Counted from the first letter of the stretch, positions 1-8,187 are shown. The stretch is DNA of 64,000 nt from Campylobacter_A concisus_Y (GCF_902460415.1 NZ_CABPTY010000002.1:95533-159532); one strand, 5' to 3'. Made by a program: numbers and translations. The notes: generated by a model from the sequence alone, not told the origin.

Positions 1-34
1 TAAACAACGTTTTGTTTAGTGAGCTAATTTTTAA

Positions 35-62
35 ATACCCCAAGGTTTATCCATTGGGGTAT
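35..62 (+). terminator. Hairpin, probable transcription terminator
   Basis: A 9-bp inverted repeat (ATACCCCAA at 35-43, TTGGGGTAT at 54-62) with a 10-base loop is followed by a pyrimidine-rich CTCTTTTC. It fits an intrinsic terminator for a gene entering from the left on the + strand. The stem could also work for minus-strand transcription. The rest of 63-225 is AT-rich, with no gene seen. Confidence 0.6.
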
Positions 63-225
63 CTCTTTTCTATCATTAAATTTTTATAATTGTTTATTTT
101 TTTAACTAGCATCAAATCTACAAAATTTTAGTTATTTAATCAGTAAGTCTGGATGATAAACAAAGACTGAAAATGGATTAAAATTTGGCGGTAAATGTAG
201 ATAAAATTACCGCCGTAAGGATAAA

Positions 226-1248
226 TTATTTTCCAGTTGGGTCTAAGCCATTTAAGATGTAATTTACTTCATCATCACTTAGCTCATAGTGTAAAAATTC
301 TTTATAAAATTTCTTCGTCTCCGCACGTAAATCCAAATCCTCAAAAAGCTCGGGATGCAAGGTCTTAGCCGCCCATAAAATTTGCAATGCTCCCTCGGCG
401 CCGTATCTATCCCAGCTAAAAACGCCGGTAGGATTTACGTAAACTCTTTTATTTTTGACGGCTTTGGTGCCCGCGTAAATAGGATTTTCGTATATCTTTT
501 GTAAAATTTCGGGAGCTTTGGCTCTGCCTACGATGATTACGTCGGGATCTGCGTTAGGTATCTCTTCGGCATTTATTTCAAGCATATTTCCTACTTTTTG
601 AACCGCGTTTTGGCCGCCTGCTACCCTTATCCACTCGTCTATGATCGTATTTACGCCGTCAACCTTAAATAAATTCTTGCCGTCTGCTATGTGAAGTACT
701 TTAGGTCTATCTGACGCAGCGATCTTATCCGTTTTGCTTAGCGCTTTTTTAAGGTTGCCGTCAAAATACTCGTTAAATTTCTCCGCGATCTTTGGCGCTT
801 CGCCTCCTATGACCTCAGCCATTATAGATACGCTTTTTTTCATATCCGCATGATTGGTAAATGACGGATAAAGCACGGTAAAGCCGTTTTTGGTTAGCTC
901 TTCTTTGTTCTTTTTATCGGCGGCTATGACGACGTCTGGGCTTAGTTTGATTAGCTCTTCTACCTGTAAATCTTTGCCGTTTACGCCGTTTGGGATGCTT
1001 GAAATTCTAGGATAAATATGCGCAAACCATTTGTTGTTTTTGATTAGATCGGTAGTCGCTACTATCTTGTCCGCGCCGCCTAGCATTAATATGATTTGAT
1101 TGTTCGCATACCAAAGCGTAGCGATTTTTTCTACTTTTGTGGGAACTTTTATGACGTCGCCAGTGATGTCCTTGACATCTCTAAACTCAGCTGCATTAAG
1201 CAAAAGGCTTGCAAACAGCACCATTAAAGCCATGAAAAATTTTTTCAT
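226..1248 (-). CDS. Iron/siderophore-type ABC transporter substrate-binding protein
   Basis: This is a 340-residue periplasmic binding protein of the FepB/BtuF/TroA-like class III fold. An N-terminal signal peptide (about residues 1-20, ending LLLNAAEF) is followed by a first lobe that opens with a VEKIATLWYANNQIILMLGG segment, a linker helix, and a second lobe containing DPDVIIVGRAKAP and KNKRVYVNPTGVFSWDRYGA. Proteins of this type deliver ferric complexes, haem or cobalamin to an inner-membrane permease; the exact ligand cannot be read here. The start has a clear Shine-Dalgarno (TAAGGAGA, read on the minus strand). No permease or ATPase gene lies in the window; partners could be left of position 1. 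The gene looks richer in CG dinucleotides than its neighbours, which may indicate acquisition from a related species. The very AT-rich upstream tract (1260-1300) could hold a Fur site, but none is clear. Confidence 0.85.
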   Translation of the reverse strand: MKKFFMALMVLFASLLLNAAEFRDVKDITGDVIKVPTKVEKIATLWYANNQIILMLGGADKIVATTDLIKNNKWFAHIYPRISSIPNGVNGKDLQVEELIKLSPDVVIAADKKNKEELTKNGFTVLYPSFTNHADMKKSVSIMAEVIGGEAPKIAEKFNEYFDGNLKKALSKTDKIAASDRPKVLHIADGKNLFKVDGVNTIIDEWIRVAGGQNAVQKVGNMLEINAEEIPNADPDVIIVGRAKAPEILQKIYENPIYAGTKAVKNKRVYVNPTGVFSWDRYGAEGALQILWAAKTLHPELFEDLDLRAETKKFYKEFLHYELSDDEVNYILNGLDPTGK

Positions 1249-1458
1249 TTTTTCTCCTTATGTTAAATATATATTTTTATATATAAGTGCTAATACTATA
1301 TGTTATCGCCTTAATAAACAATATCTTTACAATATAAATTTCTAATTTAGAGCTTTAAAATTCATGAGTAAATGTGGATTTTTATCTGTTATTGATAGAT
1401 TAAATTTATAGCAAGGACTCCCCTTCTTGCACTTGGCAAAAAAGGGAGAAAAGAGAGA

Positions 1459-3294
1459 TTATTTCTCGAAAGCTTTTTGCAAGCTAAATGGAAACGCTTG
1501 ATAGCCCATAGCATTTGTCATCTTTATCTCGATGCTAGGCTCTTTTGCGCCCCACTCAAACTCATCGATGTGTGGGCTAGGAAGTCCTACTGGGCGACCT
1601 TTGGCGATGTCAAACTGCATGCCAGCAACGGCTGAGTAGACCATCACGCTATCAAGGTCATCTTGATACTGCGTAAGGCTAGTAACCGAGCTATACCACT
1701 CTTTGCCACGCTCTTTGCCGTACTCCCAAATTTGCTCAGCAGTCTTTTTCTTTTCATCTATCTTATAAACGACTGCGCGAGAGTATTTCATGCCAGCGAT
1801 GGCTGGTTGCTCCATGCCCCTTGTGTCGCCGTTATCAAAGACGCTTAGATAAATTTCGCCTTTTTTAGACTTACTATCTATCCTAAATGCCGTGTGCTGA
1901 GTCCATTGCCAGTCAAAGCCACCTTTGTCGCTCTCGTATCCTGGGCATTTTGAGTACTCATCTTCGCAGACGATCTTGTTGCCTTTGCTATCAACTGGCT
2001 GAAGGAGTTTATCTTTAAATTTATCGCTCCAGCCCTTGTGAGCACCCATGATCCATTTTACTTGTTTGTCACGGCCGATCTTGATAACTGCGTCTTGGTG
2101 GCGGCTTGAGATGATGATACTATCGTCGCTTGGGTCGTAATCCACGCTATTTACGTGCGCCCAGTTGCGTCCTGGACCAGCGCCAACTATGTCGCCCCAT
2201 TTATCGTGTGTATCCATAGACTGAAGCTCATCAGAGCTTGCAGTGTGACCTGCTTTTTTAGCGTCTATGTTTAAGCAAACTGCGCCTTGATCAAGCGTTT
2301 TTAGCACGATGTCGCGGTAAGGATCGAGGATTTCATATAGTCTAAAGTCATCAACTACGTTGCCATCTCTGTCAAGCTCAACGATGACGTCGCGCACTGT
2401 TCTTACATTTTTGCCATCAGCCCTTTTGTAGTCGGCATTTGCCACGCGCAAGAAGTAGTGTCCGTTTTGTGCTACGTCCATCGAGTGAGAGAAGTCATTG
2501 TAGCTAGCTGGTAGCTCGCGGTTGAAAATTTCTCTACCCATGATGTCGTATTTTGCGTATCTTTGACCATATCCCCAAGTCATAGCGCCGTCGTCATTTT
2601 GCTTAAAGCCCATCATAACGCCAGCGTGAAATGGCTGTTTTAGGTCGTAAATTTTGCTTGGCTCCAGGTACCATCTAACCTCGCCTTTTGTATCAAGGAT
2701 GAAGTTATTTGGGCTGTAGTTCCACTCGATCGCACCGCCAGCTGGGTTGTTCCAAACGACTTTTGTGCCCTTGCCTGTTTTATTTACAAAGTTATTTACG
2801 TAGTAGAGGCGGTTTGCAAATTTAGCGCTTGCTGGCTTAGTAACCTCGATCTTGTCAAATAGCGCACCCTTTTGATTTGGCGTGCCAGCGCTCTCTAAGT
2901 AGATAGCTGGAGCGTAAATTTTATAGCTCTCTTTTATATGCTCAGTTTTGCCCTTGTAGCTCTTGTCGTACTCGACTTCAACGGTGTTTTGATAGTCAGG
3001 ATACATGCCAAAAACTGGGATGCCACCATGTGTGCGAAGATGCTTGTCAGCCACTTTGTAGCTTATCACCTGACCGCCTTGTTTTGGCACGATAGTGACC
3101 TTAGCGTTGCTTAGTGTGTAGCCGCCATTTTTGATGACTGCTGTAAGTGGGGCAGTATCGTATGGATTTACCACTACTTCGCCGATCTGCCCAGTGATAG
3201 CGTAGTCAAGTTTAGCCCCGCTTGGACCGCCTATCGCAAAAGCGCTCGAGCAAAGCACAGAGGCTAGTGCAACACAACTCAAAGTCTTTTTCAT
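1459..3294 (-). CDS. assT: Arylsulfate sulfotransferase (periplasmic)
   Basis: This 611-residue enzyme moves a sulfuryl group from one phenolic sulfate ester to another phenol, without PAPS, in the periplasm. A signal peptide (residues 1-20, ending SSAFA) precedes an N-terminal beta domain and a six-bladed propeller. The family's catalytic residues are visible: His270 in FSHSMD, His380 in WAHVNS, Arg398 in SSRHQD and His467 in TQHTAF. They match the spacing of the E. coli AssT His252/356/Arg374/His436 set. Cys443 and Cys450 frame a short loop like the single disulfide of E. coli AssT, which needs DsbL. The DsbL/DsbI genes lie 1.1 kb away on the other strand, which supports the assignment. AAAGGAG precedes the ATG. 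The leader contains a perfect terminator hairpin (3356-3375), suggesting attenuation or a short upstream RNA. The length is close to the family norm. Confidence 0.95.
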   Translation of the reverse strand: MKKTLSCVALASVLCSSAFAIGGPSGAKLDYAITGQIGEVVVNPYDTAPLTAVIKNGGYTLSNAKVTIVPKQGGQVISYKVADKHLRTHGGIPVFGMYPDYQNTVEVEYDKSYKGKTEHIKESYKIYAPAIYLESAGTPNQKGALFDKIEVTKPASAKFANRLYYVNNFVNKTGKGTKVVWNNPAGGAIEWNYSPNNFILDTKGEVRWYLEPSKIYDLKQPFHAGVMMGFKQNDDGAMTWGYGQRYAKYDIMGREIFNRELPASYNDFSHSMDVAQNGHYFLRVANADYKRADGKNVRTVRDVIVELDRDGNVVDDFRLYEILDPYRDIVLKTLDQGAVCLNIDAKKAGHTASSDELQSMDTHDKWGDIVGAGPGRNWAHVNSVDYDPSDDSIIISSRHQDAVIKIGRDKQVKWIMGAHKGWSDKFKDKLLQPVDSKGNKIVCEDEYSKCPGYESDKGGFDWQWTQHTAFRIDSKSKKGEIYLSVFDNGDTRGMEQPAIAGMKYSRAVVYKIDEKKKTAEQIWEYGKERGKEWYSSVTSLTQYQDDLDSVMVYSAVAGMQFDIAKGRPVGLPSPHIDEFEWGAKEPSIEIKMTNAMGYQAFPFSLQKAFEK

Positions 3295-3355
3295 AACATC
3301 TCCTTTAGATAAATTTTATAAACTCTACTCATAAAGCTTATAAAATTTAGAAAAA

Positions 3356-3375
3356 GCCTTGGCAAAAACCAAGGC
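3356..3375 (-). terminator. Perfect terminator hairpin in the assT leader
   Basis: On the minus strand GCCTTGG, a 6-base TTTTTG loop and CCAAGGC are followed directly by TTTTT, a textbook intrinsic terminator. It lies about 60 bp upstream of the assT start and points in the assT direction, with no minus-strand gene before it (the next gene, at 3573, is on the + strand). A TATAAA-like -10 lies further upstream on the minus strand near 3440. It may end a short RNA or act as an attenuator; a second AT-rich -10-like site between it and assT could restart transcription. Confidence 0.7.
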
Positions 3376-3540
3376 CTCAATCAGTAAAAGGAATAACAAA
3401 AATGATTTGCTTTGTGTGTAATTGTAGTAAATCTTTATAACATAAATTTCACGCTAAAGTTAATACTAGCTTAAAATTTAAAAATATATTTAAAATTTTT
3501 GTCTTTTTGGATCTTAAGCTAGCATTTACGCTTTAGCACT

Positions 3541-3546
3541 TATAAT
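3541..3546 (+). promoter_or_regulatory. -10 box of the promoter for the gene at 3573
   Basis: A consensus TATAAT lies 27 bp before the ATG, with the expected start of transcription near 3553. The preceding 60 bases are T/A-rich with periodic T runs, as in Campylobacter vegetative promoters that lack a conserved -35. A Shine-Dalgarno-like TGGAG follows at about 3560. Confidence 0.6.
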
Positions 3547-3572
3547 CAGTCCCAAACAATGGAGTAAAACTT

Positions 3573-4319
3573 ATGACACTAACTTACAATGCAAAGAAAA
3601 TTTATGAAATTTGGTTTGAATCAAAAAGTAAGCTTGAAGAGAGCAATGCTAGCTTTTTAGAGGATTATTTAAATTTTTTAGGCGATATTAGTGAAGTGAT
3701 AAATATTGATGAAAAAACAAGGCTTTCGGCTATCATCGCCTCTCTTTGCGTGAGCAAAGGTGCGAAAAGCTCATTTAAAAGCTTTGTTAGAGCTGCTTTA
3801 AATGTAGGCATATCAGCAGGAGATATCAAAGAAATTTTATATCAAGCAGTCCCTTATGCTGGGCTTGGCAGAGTAGAAGATCAGATATTTTTAGCTGATG
3901 AGATTTTTAATGAGCGTTGCATAAAGCTCGAAAATATGCCTAAAAAATCAAGAGAAGGCAGAGGCGAACGAGGCCTTGAGATACAAAGAAAACTCTTCAC
4001 AGCAGTTGATAAATTTATCGCCTCAACACCAAATGACCAAAGGCATATAATGGAATTTTTATCGCAAAACTGCTTTGGCGATTTTTATGCAAGAGATGGG
4101 CTTAGTTTAGAGCTTAGAGAGCTTTTGACATTTGTCTATATCACGACTCTTGGCTTTGCAAAACCACAGCTTTTAGGGCACATTGCTGCAAATTTTGGCA
4201 TCGGCAACGATAGAGCTAAACTAATAAGCGTTGTTACAACACTTATACCATTTATAGGCTATCCAAGTGCTTTAAACGCATTATCAGCAATAAATGAGAT
4301 AAGTTCTAGTAAAAATTAA
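3573..4319 (+). CDS. Carboxymuconolactone decarboxylase family protein (tandem AhpD-like domains)
   Basis: This 248-residue cytosolic protein has two AhpD/CMD-like helical repeats. The first (residues about 45-115) carries DEKTRLSAIIASLCVSKGA and VPYAGLGRVEDQ. The second (about 170-245) carries LELRELLTFVYITTLG and FIGYPSALNAL. The family includes gamma-carboxymuconolactone decarboxylases and alkylhydroperoxidases. The CxxC pair of AhpD peroxidases is not present in either repeat (the first has a single Cys), so a thiol-peroxidase role is unlikely. It sits between divergent assT and dsbL, each with its own leader, so a link to arylsulfate or phenol metabolism is only suggested by position. 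It has its own TATAAT promoter. No signal peptide is visible. The exact substrate is unknown. Confidence 0.8.
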   Translation: MTLTYNAKKIYEIWFESKSKLEESNASFLEDYLNFLGDISEVINIDEKTRLSAIIASLCVSKGAKSSFKSFVRAALNVGISAGDIKEILYQAVPYAGLGRVEDQIFLADEIFNERCIKLENMPKKSREGRGERGLEIQRKLFTAVDKFIASTPNDQRHIMEFLSQNCFGDFYARDGLSLELRELLTFVYITTLGFAKPQLLGHIAANFGIGNDRAKLISVVTTLIPFIGYPSALNALSAINEISSSKN

Positions 4320-4396
4320 ATTTTTAATCAATGCGATATCTTATAAATTTCAGCCAAAATTTATTCTAGCGTTAAAAGTGCGGTTGAGCTTGGTTG

Positions 4397-4402
4397 TAGA
4401 AT
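4397..4402 (+). promoter_or_regulatory. Possible -10 box for dsbL-dsbI
   Basis: TAGAAT, preceded by TG one base earlier, lies 33 bp upstream of the dsbL ATG and fits an extended -10. A strong AAAGGAG Shine-Dalgarno follows at about 4421-4428. No terminator was seen between the preceding gene and this point, so read-through from 3573-4319 is also possible. Confidence 0.4.
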
Positions 4403-4434
4403 AACTCAAAATAAATCATCTAAAGGAGATTATC

Positions 4435-5091
4435 ATGAGTTTTCTATCTAAATTTAGCAAGGCTATCTTTGCTGTTGCAGTTGCTGGTGCGATTAGTGCT
4501 AGTGCATTTAGTGAGGGCGAGGACTACGTCAAGCTTGAAAAGCCACTAAGTGTGGGACAAAATACGCTAGTTAAAATTTTTAGCTATGCTTGCCCATTTT
4601 GCTACAAGTACGACAAGAGCGTCACTCCAAAGGTAGTTGAGAAAATCCCTGGACTAAAATACGAGCCATTTCACCTAAAGACAAAGGGCGATTATGGCGA
4701 GGTTGCGAGCAAGGTTTTTGCTGTGCTTATCGTCATGGACGAGGCAAAAGGTGTTAGCTTATTTGATGAAAATTCGCTATTTAAAAAGGCTAAATTTGCC
4801 TACTACAAGGCTTATCACGATAAAAAAGAGCGCTGGAGCGATGGCAAAGATGCTGAGGGCTTTTTAAAGATCGGACTTGATGCAGCTGGCGTTAGTAAAG
4901 CAGACTACGAAAAAGAGCTAGCTAATCCAAAAGTGACTGAGCTGCTTAAAAAGTGGGATGAGAGCTATGACGTGGCTAAAATTCAAGGCGTGCCAGCATT
5001 TGTTGTAAATGGCAAATACCTCATCATGACAAAATCAATCAGCTCGCTTGACGGTATGGCAGCACTCATCGAAGAGCTTCTTAAAAAATAA
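4435..5091 (+). CDS. dsbL: DsbA/DsbL-type periplasmic thiol:disulfide oxidoreductase
   Basis: This 218-residue thioredoxin-fold oxidase introduces disulfides into secreted proteins. A signal peptide spans residues 1-24 (ending ISASAF). The active site is Cys53-Pro-Phe-Cys56 in FSYACPFCYKYD, and the cis-proline loop is Val186-Pro187 in QGVPAFV. An inserted helical domain lies between. It is followed 8 bp later by dsbI and lies close to assT, the arrangement of the uropathogenic E. coli assT-dsbL-dsbI cluster, where DsbL oxidises AssT. The CPFC dipeptide differs from the CPHC of general DsbA and resembles DsbL-type sites with an aromatic residue, which are strongly oxidising. It could equally be called DsbA2; the substrate is inferred from context. 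Confidence 0.85.
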   Translation: MSFLSKFSKAIFAVAVAGAISASAFSEGEDYVKLEKPLSVGQNTLVKIFSYACPFCYKYDKSVTPKVVEKIPGLKYEPFHLKTKGDYGEVASKVFAVLIVMDEAKGVSLFDENSLFKKAKFAYYKAYHDKKERWSDGKDAEGFLKIGLDAAGVSKADYEKELANPKVTELLKKWDESYDVAKIQGVPAFVVNGKYLIMTKSISSLDGMAALIEELLKK

Positions 5092-5099
5092 GGCGTCAC

Positions 5100-5720
5100 A
5101 TGAGCTTTTTTAAAAAAATGGCTAAATTTCAAGACTCACGCATCTCTTGGGCGATCTTGGTCTTTGTAAGCGTTGCACTTGTCGTTATCGCGCACTCGCT
5201 CTTTCAAAACTACGCCTATATGCCTCCTTGCGAGCAGTGCGTCTATATACGTTTTGCATTTTTATGCATGGCGCTTGGCGGCGTGATCGCTATGATAAAT
5301 CCAAAAAATTTGCTCTTTGCTCTAGTTGGCTACGTCTTTGCCTTTTGGGGAGCGGTACAGGGCATAATGTATAGCGTAAAGCTAGCTAAAATCCACGATG
5401 CGGTGCATGGTGATGATCCTTTTGGTGTGCAGGGCTGCTCTACTGAGCCACACTATCCATTTGGCTTGCCGCTTGAAAAGTGGGCGCCTGACTGGTTTAT
5501 GCCAACGGGAGACTGCGGATATGACAGTCCTATGGTGCCTGATGGCGTGGTGCTAAGTGATTTGCAAAAGAGCATAGTTGATCTTTATGTCGACGGCTGG
5601 TATCTTGTGCCTTCATCTAAATTTATGTCGATGGCTGATTGCACGCTGCTTGGATTTGGTGTTTGTTTTGTAGTGCTTGCACTTATGCTTGTTTCAAAGC
5701 TTTTATCCTTTTTAAAATGA
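5100..5720 (+). CDS. dsbI: DsbI, DsbB-family quinone-linked disulfide oxidase
   Basis: This 206-residue inner-membrane protein reoxidises its DsbL partner and passes electrons to quinone. Four hydrophobic segments are visible (about 16-34, 50-66, 70-94 and 180-203). The first periplasmic loop carries Cys44-Glu-Gln-Cys47 in MPPCEQCVYIR, the standard DsbB quinone-proximal pair. The second, long loop carries Cys113 and Cys139 for the interloop pair; the spacing is wider than in E. coli DsbB and fits the DsbI subgroup. It is co-transcribed with dsbL (8-bp gap). A perfect hairpin immediately downstream (5726-5747) ends the unit. In Campylobacter, dsbI is known to be translationally coupled to a small upstream gene (dba); here that place is taken by a full dsbL. 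Confidence 0.9.
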   Translation: MSFFKKMAKFQDSRISWAILVFVSVALVVIAHSLFQNYAYMPPCEQCVYIRFAFLCMALGGVIAMINPKNLLFALVGYVFAFWGAVQGIMYSVKLAKIHDAVHGDDPFGVQGCSTEPHYPFGLPLEKWAPDWFMPTGDCGYDSPMVPDGVVLSDLQKSIVDLYVDGWYLVPSSKFMSMADCTLLGFGVCFVVLALMLVSKLLSFLK

Positions 5721-5725
5721 ATTTA

Positions 5726-5747
5726 GTTAGCCCAAATTTGGGCTAAC
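5726..5747 (+). terminator. Perfect 22-bp palindrome, terminator of dsbL-dsbI
   Basis: GTTAGCCC, AAATTT and GGGCTAAC form a perfect palindrome just after the dsbI stop. No long T run follows, so it may be a weak terminator, a processing site or an operator. The next gene's -10 (TATACT, 5754-5759) begins only six bases later. Confidence 0.55.
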
Positions 5748-5753
5748 TTAGGA

Positions 5754-5759
5754 TATACT
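5754..5759 (+). promoter_or_regulatory. -10 box placing transcription start at the kinase ATG
   Basis: TATACT ends six bases before the ATG at 5766. With a normal 6-7 base spacing, transcription would begin at or next to the A of the start codon, giving a leaderless or near-leaderless mRNA. An AGGA at about 5750 would then lie outside the transcript. This is inference from spacing only. Confidence 0.4.
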
Positions 5760-5765
5760 GCGCGT

Positions 5766-7415
5766 ATGGGTATTAATTTAAAATCACAAAATATTAAAAT
5801 CTACGCCATCATCTTGCTTGCTAGCCTTTTTGTAATACTTCTTGGGCTAAATATTTATAGCAATGCAAAAGAGAAAATCATAGAGCTATCTGATAAAAAT
5901 AACATAGCAGTTAGCAAAAATATCGTAAATAACTTTCAAATTTGGCTTGATGAACGTATAAATTCACTCATTCGTGCGTCAAAATTTATACAAAATGCAG
6001 GCATCGTAGATGACGATGAAAAGATAGCTGGCTTTATAAAGCTCTTTAAACAAAACGCAAAAGAATTTGATCTAATGCAGCTTTTAAGGGATGATGGAGA
6101 AATTTTTGTAGATGGAGAAAAAATTTTAGAAGAAGTTATGCCAAAGAGCGAAAGAGCAGGGCTTATCTGGTATGTTGAGACAAAAAATACAAATGCCCCA
6201 AGCGTAAATTTCATGCAAAAACATAAAATTTTAAAAGGCTCAACTCTAAATTTATGCGTTCCAGTCACAAAACAAGCGAAATTTAAAGCAGCACTTTGTG
6301 GCGTCGTGCGTATAGAAAATATCTTTAACAGCATTAAAAATTTTAGCCTTGCGCCAAATTCTTACTCATTTTTAGTGACTCATAGCGGTGAAATTTTAAC
6401 ATCGATACCTGATCTTGCTTTAAAAAAAGAGATCGAGGAGAAATTTAAAGAGTTGTTTTTAAAAGATGAAGACATTACAAGCTTAAAAATAGGACAAAAT
6501 TTAATCCAAGTAGCTGAGATACCAACGATAAATTGGTTCATAGGAGCTGGCACAAATAATGAAGAGGAAATTTCAGCTTTAACAAAAGAAGCTTTAAAAA
6601 ATGCTCTAAGCTTGCTCTTTGCCTTCGTTGCGCTCACATTTTTGGCAAATATCCTTCATAATTTTATGTATAACAAGATAAAAAAGATACAAGATGAGTA
6701 TGAAACTTTGCTAACTCATAGAGCTAAAATGAGTGAGGCTGGCGAGCTAATAAGTGGTATCAATCATCAATTCATTCAGCCAGTAAATTCGCTAAAACTA
6801 ATGCTAAGTTCGTGCATAATGTTAAAAAAAGAAGGTAAATTAAGCGATGAGGAGCTAATAAATTTACTTGAAAAAGGACAAAGCTCGGTCAAACTTCTTT
6901 CAAGTACTATTGAAATTTTTAGAAATTTTTACAAAAGCGCTGAAAATGTGAGCGAATTTGAGGTGCAAACAAGCGTTAAAAATCTAATAACTCTCATGCA
7001 CACAGAGCTAAGCCGTGCAAATGTTAGTGTAAAATTTAGCGGCTTTAACGAACAAAAAGTTCGTCAGATAGAAAATATAATCCAACAAATTTTACTAATC
7101 CTAATACACAACGCAAAAGACTCACTTGTCGAAAGCTACAAAAATGAGCCACTAAAACGTATCATTGAAATAAAATTTAGAAGCTTTGAAAATAAGTGCT
7201 ACATCGGAGTTTATGACAATGGGAATGGCGTAAGCGAGCAAATGAGCGAGAAAATTTTTACTTGGCTAAATACCACCAAAAAGCAAGGAAATGGCATAGG
7301 GCTTTATTTTGCTAAAAAGCTAGCACAAGAAAAGCTAAATGGTGATGTAAGGCTCGTAAATAACGCAAAGCCAACGGTGTTTGAGCTAAGTTTTGATATA
7401 AATTTAAAGGACTAA
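5766..7415 (+). CDS. Sensor histidine kinase with periplasmic Cache-like domain
   Basis: This 549-residue membrane kinase has TM1 at about 11-31, a periplasmic sensor of some 240 residues (double-Cache-like, ending IGAGTNNEEE), TM2 at about 279-298, then a coiled linker and the kinase core. The phospho-acceptor is His334 in INHQFIQPVNSLKL. The ATP lid motifs are Asn449 in ILIHNAKDS, Asp484 in VYDNGNGVSE, and KQGNGIGLYFAKK near 505-518. No recognisable HAMP domain lies between TM2 and the His box. It is one base from its response regulator. Position directly after dsbI suggests a role in sensing something linked to the AssT/Dsb locus, but the ligand is not readable. Phospho-acceptor context HQFxQP is typical of epsilonproteobacterial Cache kinases. 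Confidence 0.9.
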   Translation: MGINLKSQNIKIYAIILLASLFVILLGLNIYSNAKEKIIELSDKNNIAVSKNIVNNFQIWLDERINSLIRASKFIQNAGIVDDDEKIAGFIKLFKQNAKEFDLMQLLRDDGEIFVDGEKILEEVMPKSERAGLIWYVETKNTNAPSVNFMQKHKILKGSTLNLCVPVTKQAKFKAALCGVVRIENIFNSIKNFSLAPNSYSFLVTHSGEILTSIPDLALKKEIEEKFKELFLKDEDITSLKIGQNLIQVAEIPTINWFIGAGTNNEEEISALTKEALKNALSLLFAFVALTFLANILHNFMYNKIKKIQDEYETLLTHRAKMSEAGELISGINHQFIQPVNSLKLMLSSCIMLKKEGKLSDEELINLLEKGQSSVKLLSSTIEIFRNFYKSAENVSEFEVQTSVKNLITLMHTELSRANVSVKFSGFNEQKVRQIENIIQQILLILIHNAKDSLVESYKNEPLKRIIEIKFRSFENKCYIGVYDNGNGVSEQMSEKIFTWLNTTKKQGNGIGLYFAKKLAQEKLNGDVRLVNNAKPTVFELSFDINLKD

Positions 7416-7416
7416 A

Positions 7417-8097
7417 ATGCAAGAAGTCTTAGAAATTTTAAAAAAGACGTCCGTCTTGGTAGTCGAAGATGACGATATAGCAAGAGAGCTTATTATTAGC
7501 GGGCTTAAACCTTATTGCGAGCAGGTAATTGGTGCTTGCAATGGACAAGATGGCGTGGAGAAATTTAAAAAGCAAGGTTTTGATATCGTGATGAGCGATA
7601 TTCACATGCCTGTGCTTAATGGCTTTGAGATGATGAATGAGATGAAGCGCACAAAACCGCACCAAAAATTTATCGTCTTTACCTCTTATGATAGCGATGA
7701 AAATTTGATAAAAAGCATGGAAGAAGGGGCGATGCTCTTTTTAAAAAAGCCTATTGATATGAAGGATCTTAGAGCAATGCTTATTAGTTTAAGTTTTGAA
7801 CGAGATGAAAAGCTAGTCTATTTAAGCGATGAGGTGAGTATAAATTTAAAAAGAGAGAAAATTTATAAAAACGGCATTGAAATTTATCTTAGCTTCTTGC
7901 AAAATAAGATATTTTGGCTCTTTGCTTATAATCTAAATAAGCTAGTTACTTATGAGATGATAGAAGAATTTGTCTATGAAAGCGATGTTAGCAAGGCGGC
8001 TATCCAAAATGTGATACTTCGCCTAAAACGCGAGCTTGGCGTGAAATTTAAAAATATCAGCGAGAGTGGATATATTTTAATCACAAAATCTGAATGA
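7417..8097 (+). CDS. OmpR-type response regulator
   Basis: This 226-residue DNA-binding regulator is the partner of the kinase one base upstream. The receiver domain (1-125) has the acidic pocket VVEDDD, the phospho-acceptor Asp61 in IVMSDIHMPVLNGF, the switch Thr89 in IVFTSYDS and the conserved Lys111 in LKKP. A C-terminal winged helix (about 135-226) ends in the usual wing pattern, with QNVILRLKRELG as the recognition-helix region and ISESGYIL as the wing. Candidate targets include the adjacent retention-module gene, whose upstream region holds a perfect dyad (8116-8131), and dsbL/assT. This is inference from position. Confidence 0.9.
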   Translation: MQEVLEILKKTSVLVVEDDDIARELIISGLKPYCEQVIGACNGQDGVEKFKKQGFDIVMSDIHMPVLNGFEMMNEMKRTKPHQKFIVFTSYDSDENLIKSMEEGAMLFLKKPIDMKDLRAMLISLSFERDEKLVYLSDEVSINLKREKIYKNGIEIYLSFLQNKIFWLFAYNLNKLVTYEMIEEFVYESDVSKAAIQNVILRLKRELGVKFKNISESGYILITKSE

Positions 8098-8115
8098 TTT
8101 GGAATTATCGCCACC

Positions 8116-8131
8116 TTGTACCATAGTACAA
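8116..8131. promoter_or_regulatory. Dyad TTGTAC-CATA-GTACAA, possible operator
   Basis: A perfect 6-bp inverted repeat with a 4-base centre lies 19 bp after the regulator stop and 57 bp before the gene at 8188. Its position just upstream of AT-rich -10-like sequence (TAAAAT near 8155) fits a binding site for a dimeric regulator. It could also form a small RNA hairpin, but no T run follows. Confidence 0.45.
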
Positions 8132-8187
8132 TATACAAAAGTAATTAAATATACTAAAATACGGACAAATAAAAATAAGGAATAAAG

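Noticed and set aside
1419..1448. CTCCCCTT / AAGGGAG repeat after assT
   Set aside because: The arms are uneven and the spacing is long; too weak to call a terminator.
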